A stretch of 48,563 nt of DNA from DAOTTX01 sp034437515 (GTDB lineage Bacteria > Chloroflexota > Anaerolineae > Aggregatilineales > Phototrophicaceae), in contig DAOTTX010000369.1 in NCBI GenBank assembly GCA_034437515.1, forward strand, positions 1-48,563. The letters run 5' to 3'. Below, piece after piece: positions 1 through 8,292 of the stretch. The notes under the pieces are model-generated. The model did no database searches, was not told the DNA's origin, and worked only from the letters and a program-made list of their open reading frames with translations. Each line of letters opens with the position of its first letter. The stretch's first letter is position 1. The translations under genes and the position numbers were made by a program.

Positions 1-16
1 TTGAGAACGATTTTCT

Positions 17-50
17 CCCCTTCTCCCAGCGAAGCGTTGGGGAGAAGGGG
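17..50. repeat. Intergenic hairpin, GGAGA(A/G)GGG repeat family
   Basis: An 11-bp perfect inverted repeat (17-27 and 40-50) is followed by a G-rich stretch ending in GATGAGGGG. The same layout, a pyrimidine-rich arm, a GGAGAGGGG-like arm and then GGGGTGAGG, recurs near 11048, 28827 and 29116. I read it as a dispersed noncoding repeat. Two tandem copies of ATTACCGAA follow at about 70-90. No gene is visible in 1-276. Confidence 0.6.
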
Positions 51-200
51 TCGGGGGATGAGGGGCAAAAATTACCGAAATTACCGAAATAATACTTCTC
101 AAACGGCTTCTAAGGGTGTGCTGTCCCGACCCCGGTAGCTTCCTCTACCGTGACCCCGTGTAGGGGGTATCGGCGGTGAGGGGGTGCTTGATAGATGGGG

Positions 201-270
201 GTGGTGAAGCAGACGTAGTGGGGGCTTCACCACCTGGGATGCTGACGGCAGACGCCCACATCCCAGGTGG
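201..270. terminator. Overlapping hairpins downstream of the Thr/Pro-rich protein gene
   Basis: Two perfect inverted repeats share bases: 201-210 pairs with 224-233 (10 bp), and 230-240 pairs with 260-270 (11 bp). The second begins a few bases past the stop codon at 277 of the minus-strand gene, where a terminator would lie. No clear T-tract follows on the minus strand, so a terminator or RNA-end stabiliser is inferred from position and stem strength only. Confidence 0.45.
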
Positions 271-276
271 CTGTTG

Positions 277-1419
277 TTACTGCACGCGGCTCCACTGCCC
301 TAGCGGGAGTTCGCCGCTGGCGCGGATGGTGCCAAAATTGGGCACACCCAGATAGAATGTACTGCCGTTCTGCGCGAACTGAAGCTGGAAGGTCGCATTG
401 AGGTTCGCGCCTGCCGTTGCCCAGCCGATGCCCGTGCCCTGGCTGCACCACTGCCCGAACGGTGCCAGCGTGTTATAGAACGCCCAGTTGAACACATCCT
501 GCGCGTCGAACAAACCGCCCGGCGGGGTGCCACAACCATCATAAGTCGAGGTGCCGTCCCATTCGTTGGCGTAGACGGCGTAGCGGTCGTCGGTATCATT
601 GAATCCGATGACGCGGTTCACGCCCTGGAAGTCCAGGTTGACCATTACCCCCTTCTGGAAGATCTGGCTCTTGCCGGTCAGCGTTTGGGCCGGGCCGGAG
701 GGACACCCGGCATCCGACGGAACGTTGTTGAAGAACCAGGGCGTCGAGCAGGTCGTTTGTAACGTCACCACCACGGACTGTGATAATTCCTGACCGGCAC
801 GCCCGACCACCAACCGATAAATGACCTGTGTGCCGCTGTTAGGTACCGTCACCGGGAGCTGACCGTTGACCGGCACCGAGAATGTATTGACGATGCTGCT
901 CTGGTCGTTCAACTGCTCGATACGGGCGACGTCGCCCTGAGCCTGCCAACTCAACGTGATCTGCGTGCCGCCGTTCGCGGTCGCCGTGCTGGACGTAAAC
1001 GACGTGATGATCGGGTTCGTCGAGGTCGGTTGCACTTGCTGGGTCGCGGTGGCTGGTGGCGTGAACGTCGCGGTTGGCGTGGCGGTGCTGGTCGGTGTGT
1101 CGGTCACCGGGGGGACGGTGTTGGTCGGTGTGCGGCTGGCAGTCGCCGTGACCGTCGTCGTCGGGGTGAGTGTCGGCGTAGACGTTTCCGTCAGTGTTGC
1201 TGTTTCTGTCGGCGTGTCGGTCGCTACTAACGTCTCCGTTGGGTTGGCGGTGTTCGTCGGCGTGCTGGTCAGCAACAGAGTCGGCAGCCCAGCGATTTCA
1301 TCTTCTGAAAGTTCGCTGAGACCGCTATCATCATCTCGGATGAGTAGGAACCAGACTAAAAATATAAAAACAATCACCAATAAGAGCGATAGAATAAGTA
1401 ACCATCTTGAACTTCTCAT
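277..1419 (-). CDS. Membrane-anchored Thr/Pro-rich secreted protein
   Basis: About 380 residues, function unknown. The N-terminus (MRSSRWLLILSLLL) is one strong membrane segment, residues about 5-28. A Thr/Pro/Ser-rich low-complexity linker of about 100 residues follows, then a beta-rich Ig-like stretch near the NPIITSF motif, and a C-terminal globular region with several Cys and Trp. This stalk-plus-domain layout is typical of extracytoplasmic Chloroflexota proteins. I chose the ATG at 1419 because GAGGTG lies six bases upstream and the membrane segment begins there. The open frame runs about 87 codons further, but that part is translated antisense to the neighbouring lipoprotein gene. The start codon overlaps the divergent M14 gene. 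Confidence 0.75.
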   Translation of the reverse strand: MRSSRWLLILSLLLVIVFIFLVWFLLIRDDDSGLSELSEDEIAGLPTLLLTSTPTNTANPTETLVATDTPTETATLTETSTPTLTPTTTVTATASRTPTNTVPPVTDTPTSTATPTATFTPPATATQQVQPTSTNPIITSFTSSTATANGGTQITLSWQAQGDVARIEQLNDQSSIVNTFSVPVNGQLPVTVPNSGTQVIYRLVVGRAGQELSQSVVVTLQTTCSTPWFFNNVPSDAGCPSGPAQTLTGKSQIFQKGVMVNLDFQGVNRVIGFNDTDDRYAVYANEWDGTSTYDGCGTPPGGLFDAQDVFNWAFYNTLAPFGQWCSQGTGIGWATAGANLNATFQLQFAQNGSTFYLGVPNFGTIRASGELPLGQWSRVQ

Positions 1420-2455
1420 GAAACACCTCAATCCACATACAGCGCGAGCGCGGTCTTTTATCTGGGCTATTATATTTCTAACTTTAACAGCTTGCCAGCA
1501 AACCGCCACACCTCGTGCCCAACCGGTACTGCCCACGCTGATTCCCACGCAGACGACGACCGTTACAGAACCACACACACCGACGACACGACCGTCAGCG
1601 ACCGCCAGCCGTACACCGACCGCCAGCGCGACCCCGTCAGCGACCATCACCGTGACTCGTGCCGTGACATCCACGCCCACACCGCCGCCGCCGCTGCCGA
1701 CCGCGACCCGACCACGCCCACCGCTGAACCTGCCGACGCAGTTTATCTTCGGGTATTCCGCTGGTGAGCGAGAATTGATTGCCTATACGGTCGGGCAGGG
1801 GAACACACCGCTGCTGCTGGTCGGCGGGATACATGGGGGCTTTGAGGCCAATACGATTGATCTGGTGGAAGGGCTGCGCGATCATTTTCTGATGAACCCG
1901 GGGCGGGTGCTGCCCGGCCTCACGTTGATCTTCGTGCCGACCCTCAACCCCGATGGCCTCGCCGCCGGGGATGGCTTGATCGGGCGGTTCAACGGCAATG
2001 GTGTTGACCTCAATCGAAACTGGGGCTGTGGCTGGGAGCCGGTCGCGTATCTGCGTGAGCGCGAGATCAACCCCGGCACGGCGGCCTTCTCCGAGCCAGA
2101 ATCGACCGCGCTGGCGGCGCTCATCAACGATGTGCGCCCGGCGGCGGTGTTGTTCTATCACAGTGCGGCGGGGGGCGTCTTCGCCGGGGATTGCGCGGGG
2201 AGTGGCACCTCCGACGCGATGAGCGCCTTGCTCGGTGAGGCGACCGGTTATCCCTACGGCAGCGACTTCTCAGAATACACTGTCACCGGCACCGCGCCCA
2301 GTTGGGTGGATAGCATCGGCATCCCCGCCGCTGATGTGGAGTTATTCACCGCCGATGCCCCGGAATTCACCCGCAACTTGAACGGCGTGATGGCGCTGCA
2401 ATGCTGGCTGCTCGGTGACTCGGCGCTGCCGACGTGCCGCGAGCTTACGCCGTAG
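1418..2455 (+). CDS. M14-family zinc carboxypeptidase, lipoprotein
   Basis: About 345 residues. The N-terminus has a hydrophobic stretch ending in the lipobox LTAC, so it is probably a lipoprotein. A Thr/Pro linker of about 60 residues leads into the peptidase. Visible M14 features are GGIHGGFEAN (first metal-ligand block), NPDG, NGVDLNRNWGC (substrate-binding Asn-Arg), LFYHSAAGG (metal His) and a C-terminal ADVELF carrying the probable catalytic Glu. The metal block reads H-x3-E, not the textbook H-x2-E. Substrate is unknown; cell-wall or protein C-termini are usual for the family. The ATG at 1418 has no clear Shine-Dalgarno and overlaps the start codon of the minus-strand neighbour. The open frame extends upstream of 1418, but only as the complement of that neighbour. 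Confidence 0.8.
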   Translation: MKHLNPHTARARSFIWAIIFLTLTACQQTATPRAQPVLPTLIPTQTTTVTEPHTPTTRPSATASRTPTASATPSATITVTRAVTSTPTPPPPLPTATRPRPPLNLPTQFIFGYSAGERELIAYTVGQGNTPLLLVGGIHGGFEANTIDLVEGLRDHFLMNPGRVLPGLTLIFVPTLNPDGLAAGDGLIGRFNGNGVDLNRNWGCGWEPVAYLREREINPGTAAFSEPESTALAALINDVRPAAVLFYHSAAGGVFAGDCAGSGTSDAMSALLGEATGYPYGSDFSEYTVTGTAPSWVDSIGIPAADVELFTADAPEFTRNLNGVMALQCWLLGDSALPTCRELTP

Positions 2456-2623
2456 TTCCACCGGCCCGGCGCGTTGATGATGCCTGGTTCGTGATATACA
2501 TGGGCAGCACGGCGACACATCCGGTGCGGGCAGTGCGGGGAGCGGGGAGAATTGACCTCACATGCAACCCCAACACAAGGACTTGCGTATATACTGTATA
2601 CAGTAATCAAGAGAGAGAAAATC

Positions 2624-3094
2624 ATGAGACAATCAAAAACTTATGAACTCGCTGACATCACCAACCGCTTATTTGCCCTCATTATTGATGGCATCATCGT
2701 CGGCATTTTCGGTGGCGTGCTGGGGATCAGTGTTTCGTTGATTGAGTTTGCTGGCCCGCTGGGGTTCTTACTTGGTGCGGGGTATCAATGGTACTTCCTC
2801 ACCCAGCAGAACGGACGTACCCCCGGCAAGATGATTATGGGCTTGCAGGTCATCAAGACCGACGGCACCAAAATTACCGATGCGGAAGCGGTGCTGCGCT
2901 ATGTCGGCTATCTCATCAACACGCCGATCATCTTACTCGGTTGGCTGTGGGCGATGTTTGATGGTCGTAACCAGGGCTGGCATGACAAAATCGCTAACAC
3001 CTACGTGGTGAAGTACGTCAAATCCGTCGATACGGACGACGTCTTATACTACGAGGAAAAGAAGAAAAAGCGGAAAAACGACGAGTACATGTAG
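2624..3094 (+). CDS. RDD-family membrane protein
   Basis: About 156 residues. Near the N-terminus it has the RDD signature NRLFALIIDGIIVG (Arg, then Asp inside the first membrane helix), a second helix around LGFLLGAGYQWYFL, then TPGKMIMGLQVI, and a third helix near TPIILLGWLWAMFDGRNQGWHDKI. The order and the GK and W-H-D-K motifs fit RDD proteins of about 150 residues. The C-terminus is a Lys/Glu-rich tail. RDD proteins are inner-membrane proteins; some are linked to ion transport, but the role here is unknown. Start chosen at ATG 2624, preceded by a purine-rich GAGAGAGAAA. It stands alone, 168 bases after the M14 gene. Confidence 0.85.
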   Translation: MRQSKTYELADITNRLFALIIDGIIVGIFGGVLGISVSLIEFAGPLGFLLGAGYQWYFLTQQNGRTPGKMIMGLQVIKTDGTKITDAEAVLRYVGYLINTPIILLGWLWAMFDGRNQGWHDKIANTYVVKYVKSVDTDDVLYYEEKKKKRKNDEYM

Positions 3095-3258
3095 GCCCCC
3101 ATCCTGGATAGAATGAGGGCGAATGCCTACAACCCCAGCCGCCGGGGACGCGCTTCGTCCTCGGTTTGTGCATCGCCTCACTCAGGTATGCCGGTAGATC
3201 AACGTGCAATTTCTCGGAATTCGCCCGCAATTCCGGGTGCTGGGTGTAGCAAAACCGA

Positions 3259-4320
3259 TTACGCCTCGTTCTGTTTGGCGAGTTTCTTCTGGCGGCGTTC
3301 GGCCTTGCGGCGCAGACGATTCCACACACCCGTTAGCCCCATCGCCTTTTTCATCTCGTAGACCGTCGCCCGTGTCATCTCACGGATGCGCTCGGTGCCG
3401 TCCACGATGATCTGCTCGATATAGCCGGATTCTTCGTAGTGGGCGCGGCGCTCACGGATCGGCTCTAAGAACTGGTTGAGCGCGACCGCCAGCTTTTCTT
3501 TGACCTCGACATCTCCGACGCGCCCGGCGCGATAGCGTGCTTTGAGGTCATCGATCTGGGCTTTGTTCGGGTTGAACACATCATGATAGATGAACACCGG
3601 GTTCCCCTCGACCGTGCCGGGAACGTCTGCGCTGACGCGCTTGGGGTCGGTGTACATGCTGTGGACTTTCTTCTCGACCGTTTTTACGTCATCGCTCAGG
3701 AAGATGGCGTTGCCGAGGCTCTTGCTCATCTTGGCCTGTCCATCGGTACCGACCAGTGTCGGCACCTCACCGATCATGCTTTCCGGCACAGGGAACACCT
3801 CGCCGTAGAGATAGTTAAAACGCCGGGCAATCTCGCGGGTGATCTCCACATGGGCGATGTTGTCCTTGCCGACCGGGACGAGATGTGCCTTCACATGCAG
3901 AATATCCGCCGCTTGCAGCACCGGGTACCCGAGCAGACCGTAAGGCATTTCGATGTTGGCATCACGCGCCATGTCCTTGAGGCTGGGCAGACGCTCCAAC
4001 CGGGGGACGGTCGTCAGATTTTGAAACAGCGTGTTGATCTCGTACATCTCGGAGATCGCCGATTGCAGATAGAACGTCACCTTATCCGGCTCGATCCCGG
4101 CGCTGATGGCGTCCAGCACCAGATCGCGGGCGTTCTGGTCGATCTTGGCGATGTCTTCCGGGGTGTTTTTGGTCGTGAGCATGTGCAGGTCGGCGATGAT
4201 GAAGATGCTTTCGTATTCGCGTTGCAGATTCACGCGGTTGGCGACCGTGCCCACGTAATGCCCCAGATGGAGTTTCCCGGTGGGGCGGTCACCGGTGAGG
4301 ATGCGTTTCTTCTCTGTCAT
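3259..4320 (-). CDS. trpS: Tryptophanyl-tRNA synthetase
   Basis: 353 residues, a class I aminoacyl-tRNA synthetase that charges tRNA-Trp. The HIGH motif is LHLGH (residues 17-21) in TGKLHLGHYVG, and the KMSKS motif is intact in AKMSKSLGN near residue 198. Also visible are the family blocks FIIADLHMLT and LGYPVLQAADIL. Length fits the bacterial enzyme (about 330-350); the C-terminus adds a Lys/Arg-rich tail of about 25 residues. ATG at 4320 follows GGAAAAG. Convergent with the RDD gene, with 164 bases between stops holding nothing I recognise. A TATCAT -10-like element lies near 4365 on the minus strand. Confidence 0.97.
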   Translation of the reverse strand: MTEKKRILTGDRPTGKLHLGHYVGTVANRVNLQREYESIFIIADLHMLTTKNTPEDIAKIDQNARDLVLDAISAGIEPDKVTFYLQSAISEMYEINTLFQNLTTVPRLERLPSLKDMARDANIEMPYGLLGYPVLQAADILHVKAHLVPVGKDNIAHVEITREIARRFNYLYGEVFPVPESMIGEVPTLVGTDGQAKMSKSLGNAIFLSDDVKTVEKKVHSMYTDPKRVSADVPGTVEGNPVFIYHDVFNPNKAQIDDLKARYRAGRVGDVEVKEKLAVALNQFLEPIRERRAHYEESGYIEQIIVDGTERIREMTRATVYEMKKAMGLTGVWNRLRRKAERRQKKLAKQNEA

Positions 4321-4527
4321 AGTGAGTTGTCTTTTCCGTCTGATTGTGCATTCACGCGCCTATGATAGCATGGAATCGGCGGTGATTCATCGTGTGTGAT
4401 GTTGGTAAGTTTCATCCGCACGAGACTACAGGTTGAGGCAGGTGAGTGCATTTCAAGTGAGCGCAAACCGCGTGCTGCCCCTCACCCCCTGCGGGTACGC
4501 CGCGATTTCAACGCCCGGTGCGCCCAG

Positions 4528-4576
4528 ACCTCCCCCGTAGCGATGCGGCGCAGTCGCCAAGCGAATCGGGGGAGGT
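4528..4576. repeat. Inverted repeat in the 4321-4723 gap
   Basis: A perfect 10-bp inverted repeat (4528-4537 with 4567-4576) has a 29-base loop that can itself fold (GGCG/CGCC). The 403-base gap between divergent trpS and the gene at 4724 otherwise holds a TATAAT at 4684-4689, a probable -10 box for the rightward gene. An open frame at 4396-4692 crosses the repeat and resembles no protein; I treat it as noncoding. Confidence 0.5.
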
Positions 4577-4723
4577 GGTACGATCCAGAGATCGTGACGG
4601 AAGGGGTAAAGTACAGCCAGGCATTACCCGCATGTGAAATATTCCCTACCCGGCAGCGCACAACGCTTCTGCCGAAGTTGCGCTATAATTGAGGCAACAA
4701 CCGTCCGTTAGACGTAAGAGACG

Positions 4724-5476
4724 ATGGCAGAAGATTATCAATACGACAAAGACGATCCCGTGCTGGGTAAATTCGTCGCAGAATACCCCAGCAATAAATT
4801 ACGCTTACTGATTTATGCGGGGGTGTTCCTCGCGGTAGTATGGTTCGTGGTGACGGTTGCGCTGTGGCAGGTAGAAGAAACCATCGCCGCGACGATCACG
4901 GTGATCGTGCTTTCCGCGGCGACCCTGTTCGCCGGATGGTATATCACCCACCTGTGGAACCGTGAGGTTATCCTTTATCGCAAAGGCTTTAGCTACCGCG
5001 AAGGGTCAAACATCGCGTCGATCAAGTTCACCGATGTGGAAAGTGTGCAGCAACGGGCGGAGCGTCTTTCTTATTTTGGCGGCCTGCTACGGCGCACGGT
5101 CTACAAGCTGACCATGACCACCATCCTTGACGAACACCTCGTCGTGGATAACCGCTATCACCGCATTGACGACCTCAGCTTTCAATTGGAAAAACGAATC
5201 ACCGCCGCACAAACCGAACAGGCCATCACGGAGTTGAACGCGGGTAAACGGCTGGAATTTGCGCCATCGCTGGCACTGACAGAGTCCGGTATCGTCGCTG
5301 ATGGACGACAATTAAGCTGGGCGGATTATGGCGGGCATCGCATTGAAGACCGCCAGCTTGTGCTGCTCACATCAGATGGCACGGATTGGGAACGGGTGCC
5401 GCTGGCGGTACTGGTCAACGCGCGGTTGCTGCTGGAATTGATCCAACGTTACACCACGAAAGGGGTCAAGTCGTGA
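4724..5476 (+). CDS. Membrane protein with PH-like region (DUF6585-like), unknown function
   Basis: 250 residues. Two membrane helices lie at about residues 28-50 and 56-75 after a charged N-terminus. A beta-rich cytoplasmic region follows, with REVILYRKGFSYRE and ADVE-type strands recalling bacterial PH-like domains (the DUF6585 style is a guess from the pattern). A second beta-rich repeat is near SLALTESGIVADGRQLSWADYGG. Role unknown. TATAAT at 4684 gives a plausible promoter. The stop codon overlaps the GTG start of the next gene (GTGA), so the two are translationally coupled. Confidence 0.7.
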   Translation: MAEDYQYDKDDPVLGKFVAEYPSNKLRLLIYAGVFLAVVWFVVTVALWQVEETIAATITVIVLSAATLFAGWYITHLWNREVILYRKGFSYREGSNIASIKFTDVESVQQRAERLSYFGGLLRRTVYKLTMTTILDEHLVVDNRYHRIDDLSFQLEKRITAAQTEQAITELNAGKRLEFAPSLALTESGIVADGRQLSWADYGGHRIEDRQLVLLTSDGTDWERVPLAVLVNARLLLELIQRYTTKGVKS

Positions 5477-5946
5477 TCTGGGAGATTCATCTTTACGTGC
5501 CCAAAGCGGAGAAGCTCAGCCCGGCGATGCTTGACTGGCTGTTCCAGCATGGGCAGAGCGAAGGCCAGCCGGAAAAGTATTGGCCCGTCATGCGGATCAA
5601 GCCGCGTGCGCTGGCTCGTAACCTGATGCGTTTTGATCCGCAGTTGGTCGCCATGCCCGGCCCCGCCGATGACATCGAACTGCATTATCCTGATGAGGAA
5701 CTCGGCATTATCTTTTACATCCACGAGCGGGGGGTGATTATCTTCTTCCCGTACATGCCGTTTGGGGCGTTCTCACGCATCGTGTTGGGGATTTGCTATA
5801 CGTACATCCGTTACCTCTACGACGCAAACGGCTTCTGGAGTTTTGATCCGCAGTTGAACATCCTTTCCTACGCCGATGACTTCAAATCCATCGAAGACAC
5901 CGCGCTGATGATGGATCAGATGATGCCCAAGTTGCTGCAAAGTTAG
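5473..5946 (+). CDS. Conserved-looking hypothetical protein, coupled to upstream gene
   Basis: About 157 residues, unrecognised. It starts at GTG 5473 (VIWEIHLYVPKAEKL), overlapping the previous stop by four bases; the longer frame from 5386 would run far into the upstream gene and is rejected. The sequence mixes alpha and beta with a hydrophobic strand FYIHERGVIIFFPYMPFGAF, and no signal peptide or clear membrane helix. A double-Met MMDQMMPK helix closes it. The four-base overlap suggests it works with the PH-like membrane protein. No function assigned. Confidence 0.7.
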   Translation: MIWEIHLYVPKAEKLSPAMLDWLFQHGQSEGQPEKYWPVMRIKPRALARNLMRFDPQLVAMPGPADDIELHYPDEELGIIFYIHERGVIIFFPYMPFGAFSRIVLGICYTYIRYLYDANGFWSFDPQLNILSYADDFKSIEDTALMMDQMMPKLLQS

Positions 5947-6215
5947 CAAAGCGTTCTTAGTGACAGGTGATGCAATTATTCACCTATCTGTGAGATATGG
6001 TGAATTTTGGACACACAGAATCGCGTTCATATAGGGCAAAAATAGATGACGGAGCGTTGAAAGCGCCCGGCACGCTTCCATGAGATGTGTAGCGGTCAAA
6101 GAGACGGTTGCTCATCCCGTTACGACAAGCTCATTGGCTTGAGCAAACGAATATGTGCCGCTTTCAGCGGACAGGCAGGTTGTCGCCGCCCGGTTTTGAA
6201 CCGTCGCGTGGCGTG

Positions 6216-7409
6216 TCACCGTCTCGTCTTCGTCAGCAGCAGAGCGGCGGGGGCGTCGAGGGCTGGCTGCGCCCACGTCAGATACAGGTGGCGATCTCGA
6301 TCTACCGCAAGGCCGGGAGCGCCGATCAAACCGGGCGGCGGTAGCGTCACGACCGGTTGGTAGCCGATGACCTCTCCCCGCGCCATATAGAGCACGCCGA
6401 GTGTGTCCTCGACCTGCGCGGCGAGGGGCAGCGCGTCGAATTGGCCTTCAAGTGGGGCTGCCCACCGTACCGGACGCTCGCCCGGTGCTACGACCTGCGC
6501 CATGCCACCGTTAAAGCCGGTCACCAACGCCCCGCCGACCGGCGGACTGATCGCCAGGGGTGCGGGGTCGCGCCACGCGGTCACGTCCAACAGACTGCTG
6601 CTGTACCACGTCTCGAACGTCCCGGCGGCACGAGTGATATGCCAGAACAGATAGACGTGTCCGGCATCCGCGCCGACCTCGAAGCCGGTCAGCCGGTCGC
6701 CGGGATCGAGCAGCGGCAGCGGCGTAATCACCCTTGCCTCGTTGATCGCATCGTTGGTATAAGCACCGCCGAGCACGTTGCGGCGTGCGCCGTCCAGCCA
6801 GTACAGGCGCAGCGTACCGTCGTTCAACGGCAGCAGACGCGCCCAGTCGCCATCGCTGACCAGCGTGTGCACCGGCCCCAACCGGCGGCGGCTGTCCATT
6901 ACACGGACGCGGATGGTCGGTTCGGCGGGTAAGCCGTCACTCCACACGACCAGCGTCTCGGTCGCGCTGCGGCGCACCGCATCGTAGTGATAGACCTGTC
7001 CGTCGGTCAACGGAATCTCGCCGCGTTCTAACCTCGGCGCATCACTGAGCAGCGCCCCCCACAGGCGCGGCGATTCGCTCGGCTGGTTGAACGGCACATC
7101 CACCCAAAGCAGATGTGCCGCTGTGCTGCTCAACGGGACGAGGCGCACACGCTCCGGTTGGCGTACCGGCAACGGTAACGCGGTCGCCTTGCCAGCCTCA
7201 TCACCAGCGACCGGGCGCAGCAGATGTTCGCCGGTGGCATCGGGGGCGGTCACCCAGGCGGCGGCGACCTGTTCGCTCGTCACCCACAGCGCCGGCGCAC
7301 CCGTCAGCGCGGCCTCGCCGAGGTCGATGACCGGCCCCCATCGGCTTGCTTGCGCCGCTGATGTCATCAACACGAGCAGCATGAGGCACGCGACGAGGCT
7401 AGATCTCAC
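6216..7409 (-). CDS. Secreted beta-propeller-like protein, unknown function
   Basis: 397 residues with a clear signal peptide (MRSSLVACLMLLVLMTSAAQA, cleavage after about residue 21). The rest is beta-rich with repeated Trp/Asp strand patterns such as VAAAWVT, LLWVDVPF, TLVVWSDG, LRLYWLDG, VYLFWHI and LYLTWAQPA. These recur every 45-60 residues, as in sialidase-type or other propellers of six to seven blades. No catalytic motif is evident. The GTG start at 7409 overlaps the end of the PH-like gene by 11 bases, so the two are coupled. Last gene of the minus-strand series beginning near 10856. Confidence 0.7.
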   Translation of the reverse strand: MRSSLVACLMLLVLMTSAAQASRWGPVIDLGEAALTGAPALWVTSEQVAAAWVTAPDATGEHLLRPVAGDEAGKATALPLPVRQPERVRLVPLSSTAAHLLWVDVPFNQPSESPRLWGALLSDAPRLERGEIPLTDGQVYHYDAVRRSATETLVVWSDGLPAEPTIRVRVMDSRRRLGPVHTLVSDGDWARLLPLNDGTLRLYWLDGARRNVLGGAYTNDAINEARVITPLPLLDPGDRLTGFEVGADAGHVYLFWHITRAAGTFETWYSSSLLDVTAWRDPAPLAISPPVGGALVTGFNGGMAQVVAPGERPVRWAAPLEGQFDALPLAAQVEDTLGVLYMARGEVIGYQPVVTLPPPGLIGAPGLAVDRDRHLYLTWAQPALDAPAALLLTKTRR

Positions 7410-7782
7410 TGAGATCGACCAGCCCTTCCGGCCCCTTGTACTCGACCGGCTGCGAGGTGTAATAGGCGATGTTTTTCAGCACATACCCGGCGACATCCCA
7501 GGTGATGTTGGGCAGCACGATCTCTTTGGAACCGTAGAAGATGCCCAGGTGATACCGCTGCTCGTTGCGCAAGAAGAACATCTTCACGACCCAACCGGCA
7601 GGCCCGGCGAGGCGCGGCGCGGCGGCGACTTCCACTTCTTCGATGTGTTCCCAGCGCACGGTTTCGCCTTCAAAGTACAGTTCCGCACCGTAGGCGTCGA
7701 AGTGTTCTTCTAAAAACCGCTGATCTTTCGGTTTGAGTTCTTCCAGGCTGGGACGATAGTTAATGCGTTGGATGTAGGTCAT
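7399..7782 (-). CDS. Small PH-like hypothetical protein
   Basis: 127 residues, no signal peptide. The N-terminus (MTYIQRINYRPSLEELKPKDQ) is polar. The middle, YFEGETVRWEHIEEVEVA followed by WVVKMFFLRNEQRYHLGIFYG, alternates strands as in bacterial PH-like (GRAM/bPH) domains. The C-terminus is an aromatic helix. Function unknown. ATG 7782 is preceded by GAGGT about ten bases upstream. It sits between the Ig-like lipoprotein and the secreted propeller protein and overlaps the latter by 11 bases. Confidence 0.7.
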   Translation of the reverse strand: MTYIQRINYRPSLEELKPKDQRFLEEHFDAYGAELYFEGETVRWEHIEEVEVAAAPRLAGPAGWVVKMFFLRNEQRYHLGIFYGSKEIVLPNITWDVAGYVLKNIAYYTSQPVEYKGPEGLVDLSEI

Positions 7783-7861
7783 CGATCGTTTTACCTCTGC
7801 GTCTGATAATCAGTATTTTCATACTTTAACGAGGACGCATTAATCGTGGCTTTGAACTGCA

Positions 7862-8290
7862 TCAGGAGTCGGGTGTGGCTTCGGCGGTTGCTTCCGGTGC
7901 GGTTTCTTCACGCGGGATGACTTCTAGCTCGATGAGACCGTCTTGCTCCGGGCTACGGGTGCCATCAGGCCGGTAGGCGATTGCCTGGATCGGATGCCGG
8001 CCGACCCCACGCGCCACCCAGTTAAACTGTGCGACGTGGATCGACTCCGTTGGCAGGTCAGCCTCACGCAACAGTTGACCATCGACGTAAAGTTCGACCC
8101 GTGAGACGCCGACCGTGTTGTCGGTCGCCTCGACCTCGATGCTTACATCCACGCCCTCAAAAACCTGCCGGTTATTCTGCGGCGCGGTGATGCTGACGCG
8201 GGGTAAATCCGGTGTGGGGGGTGGCGTTTCGGCTTCTAGGTTGCAGCCTGCCAGTAACACGCCAGCCAATAGCAGCAGGATCAAACGCAT
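7862..8290 (-). CDS. Lipoprotein with Ig-like domain
   Basis: About 142 residues. The signal sequence ends in LLAGC, a good lipobox (Cys at about residue 16 from this start). A bacterial Ig-like/cadherin-type domain follows: PRVSITAPQNNRQVFEG, then EVEATDNTVGVSRVELYVDG and a closing strand IQAIAYRPDG, the classic surface Ig_7/Big pattern. The C-terminus is a low-complexity Glu/Ala/Thr tail. I chose ATG 8290, not the TTG six bases upstream, because the GAGGAGG inside the end of the MutS-like gene then sits seven bases away. Only two bases separate it from that stop codon, so coupling is likely. Confidence 0.82.
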   Translation of the reverse strand: MRLILLLLAGVLLAGCNLEAETPPPTPDLPRVSITAPQNNRQVFEGVDVSIEVEATDNTVGVSRVELYVDGQLLREADLPTESIHVAQFNWVARGVGRHPIQAIAYRPDGTRSPEQDGLIELEVIPREETAPEATAEATPDS

Positions 8291-8292
8291 GG

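Noticed and set aside
956..1417. Upstream extension of the M14 gene to 956
   Set aside because: It is the complement of the Thr/Pro-rich gene, low-complexity Val/Gly, and has no ribosome-binding site or homologous sequence.
1420..1680. Upstream extension of the Thr/Pro-rich minus-strand gene
   Set aside because: The 87 extra residues are antisense to the M14 lipoprotein; no ribosome-binding site precedes them and the signal helix starts only at 1419.
4396..4692. 98-residue open frame in the trpS-4724 gap
   Set aside because: No protein-like pattern; crosses an inverted repeat and a TATAAT promoter; no ribosome-binding site.
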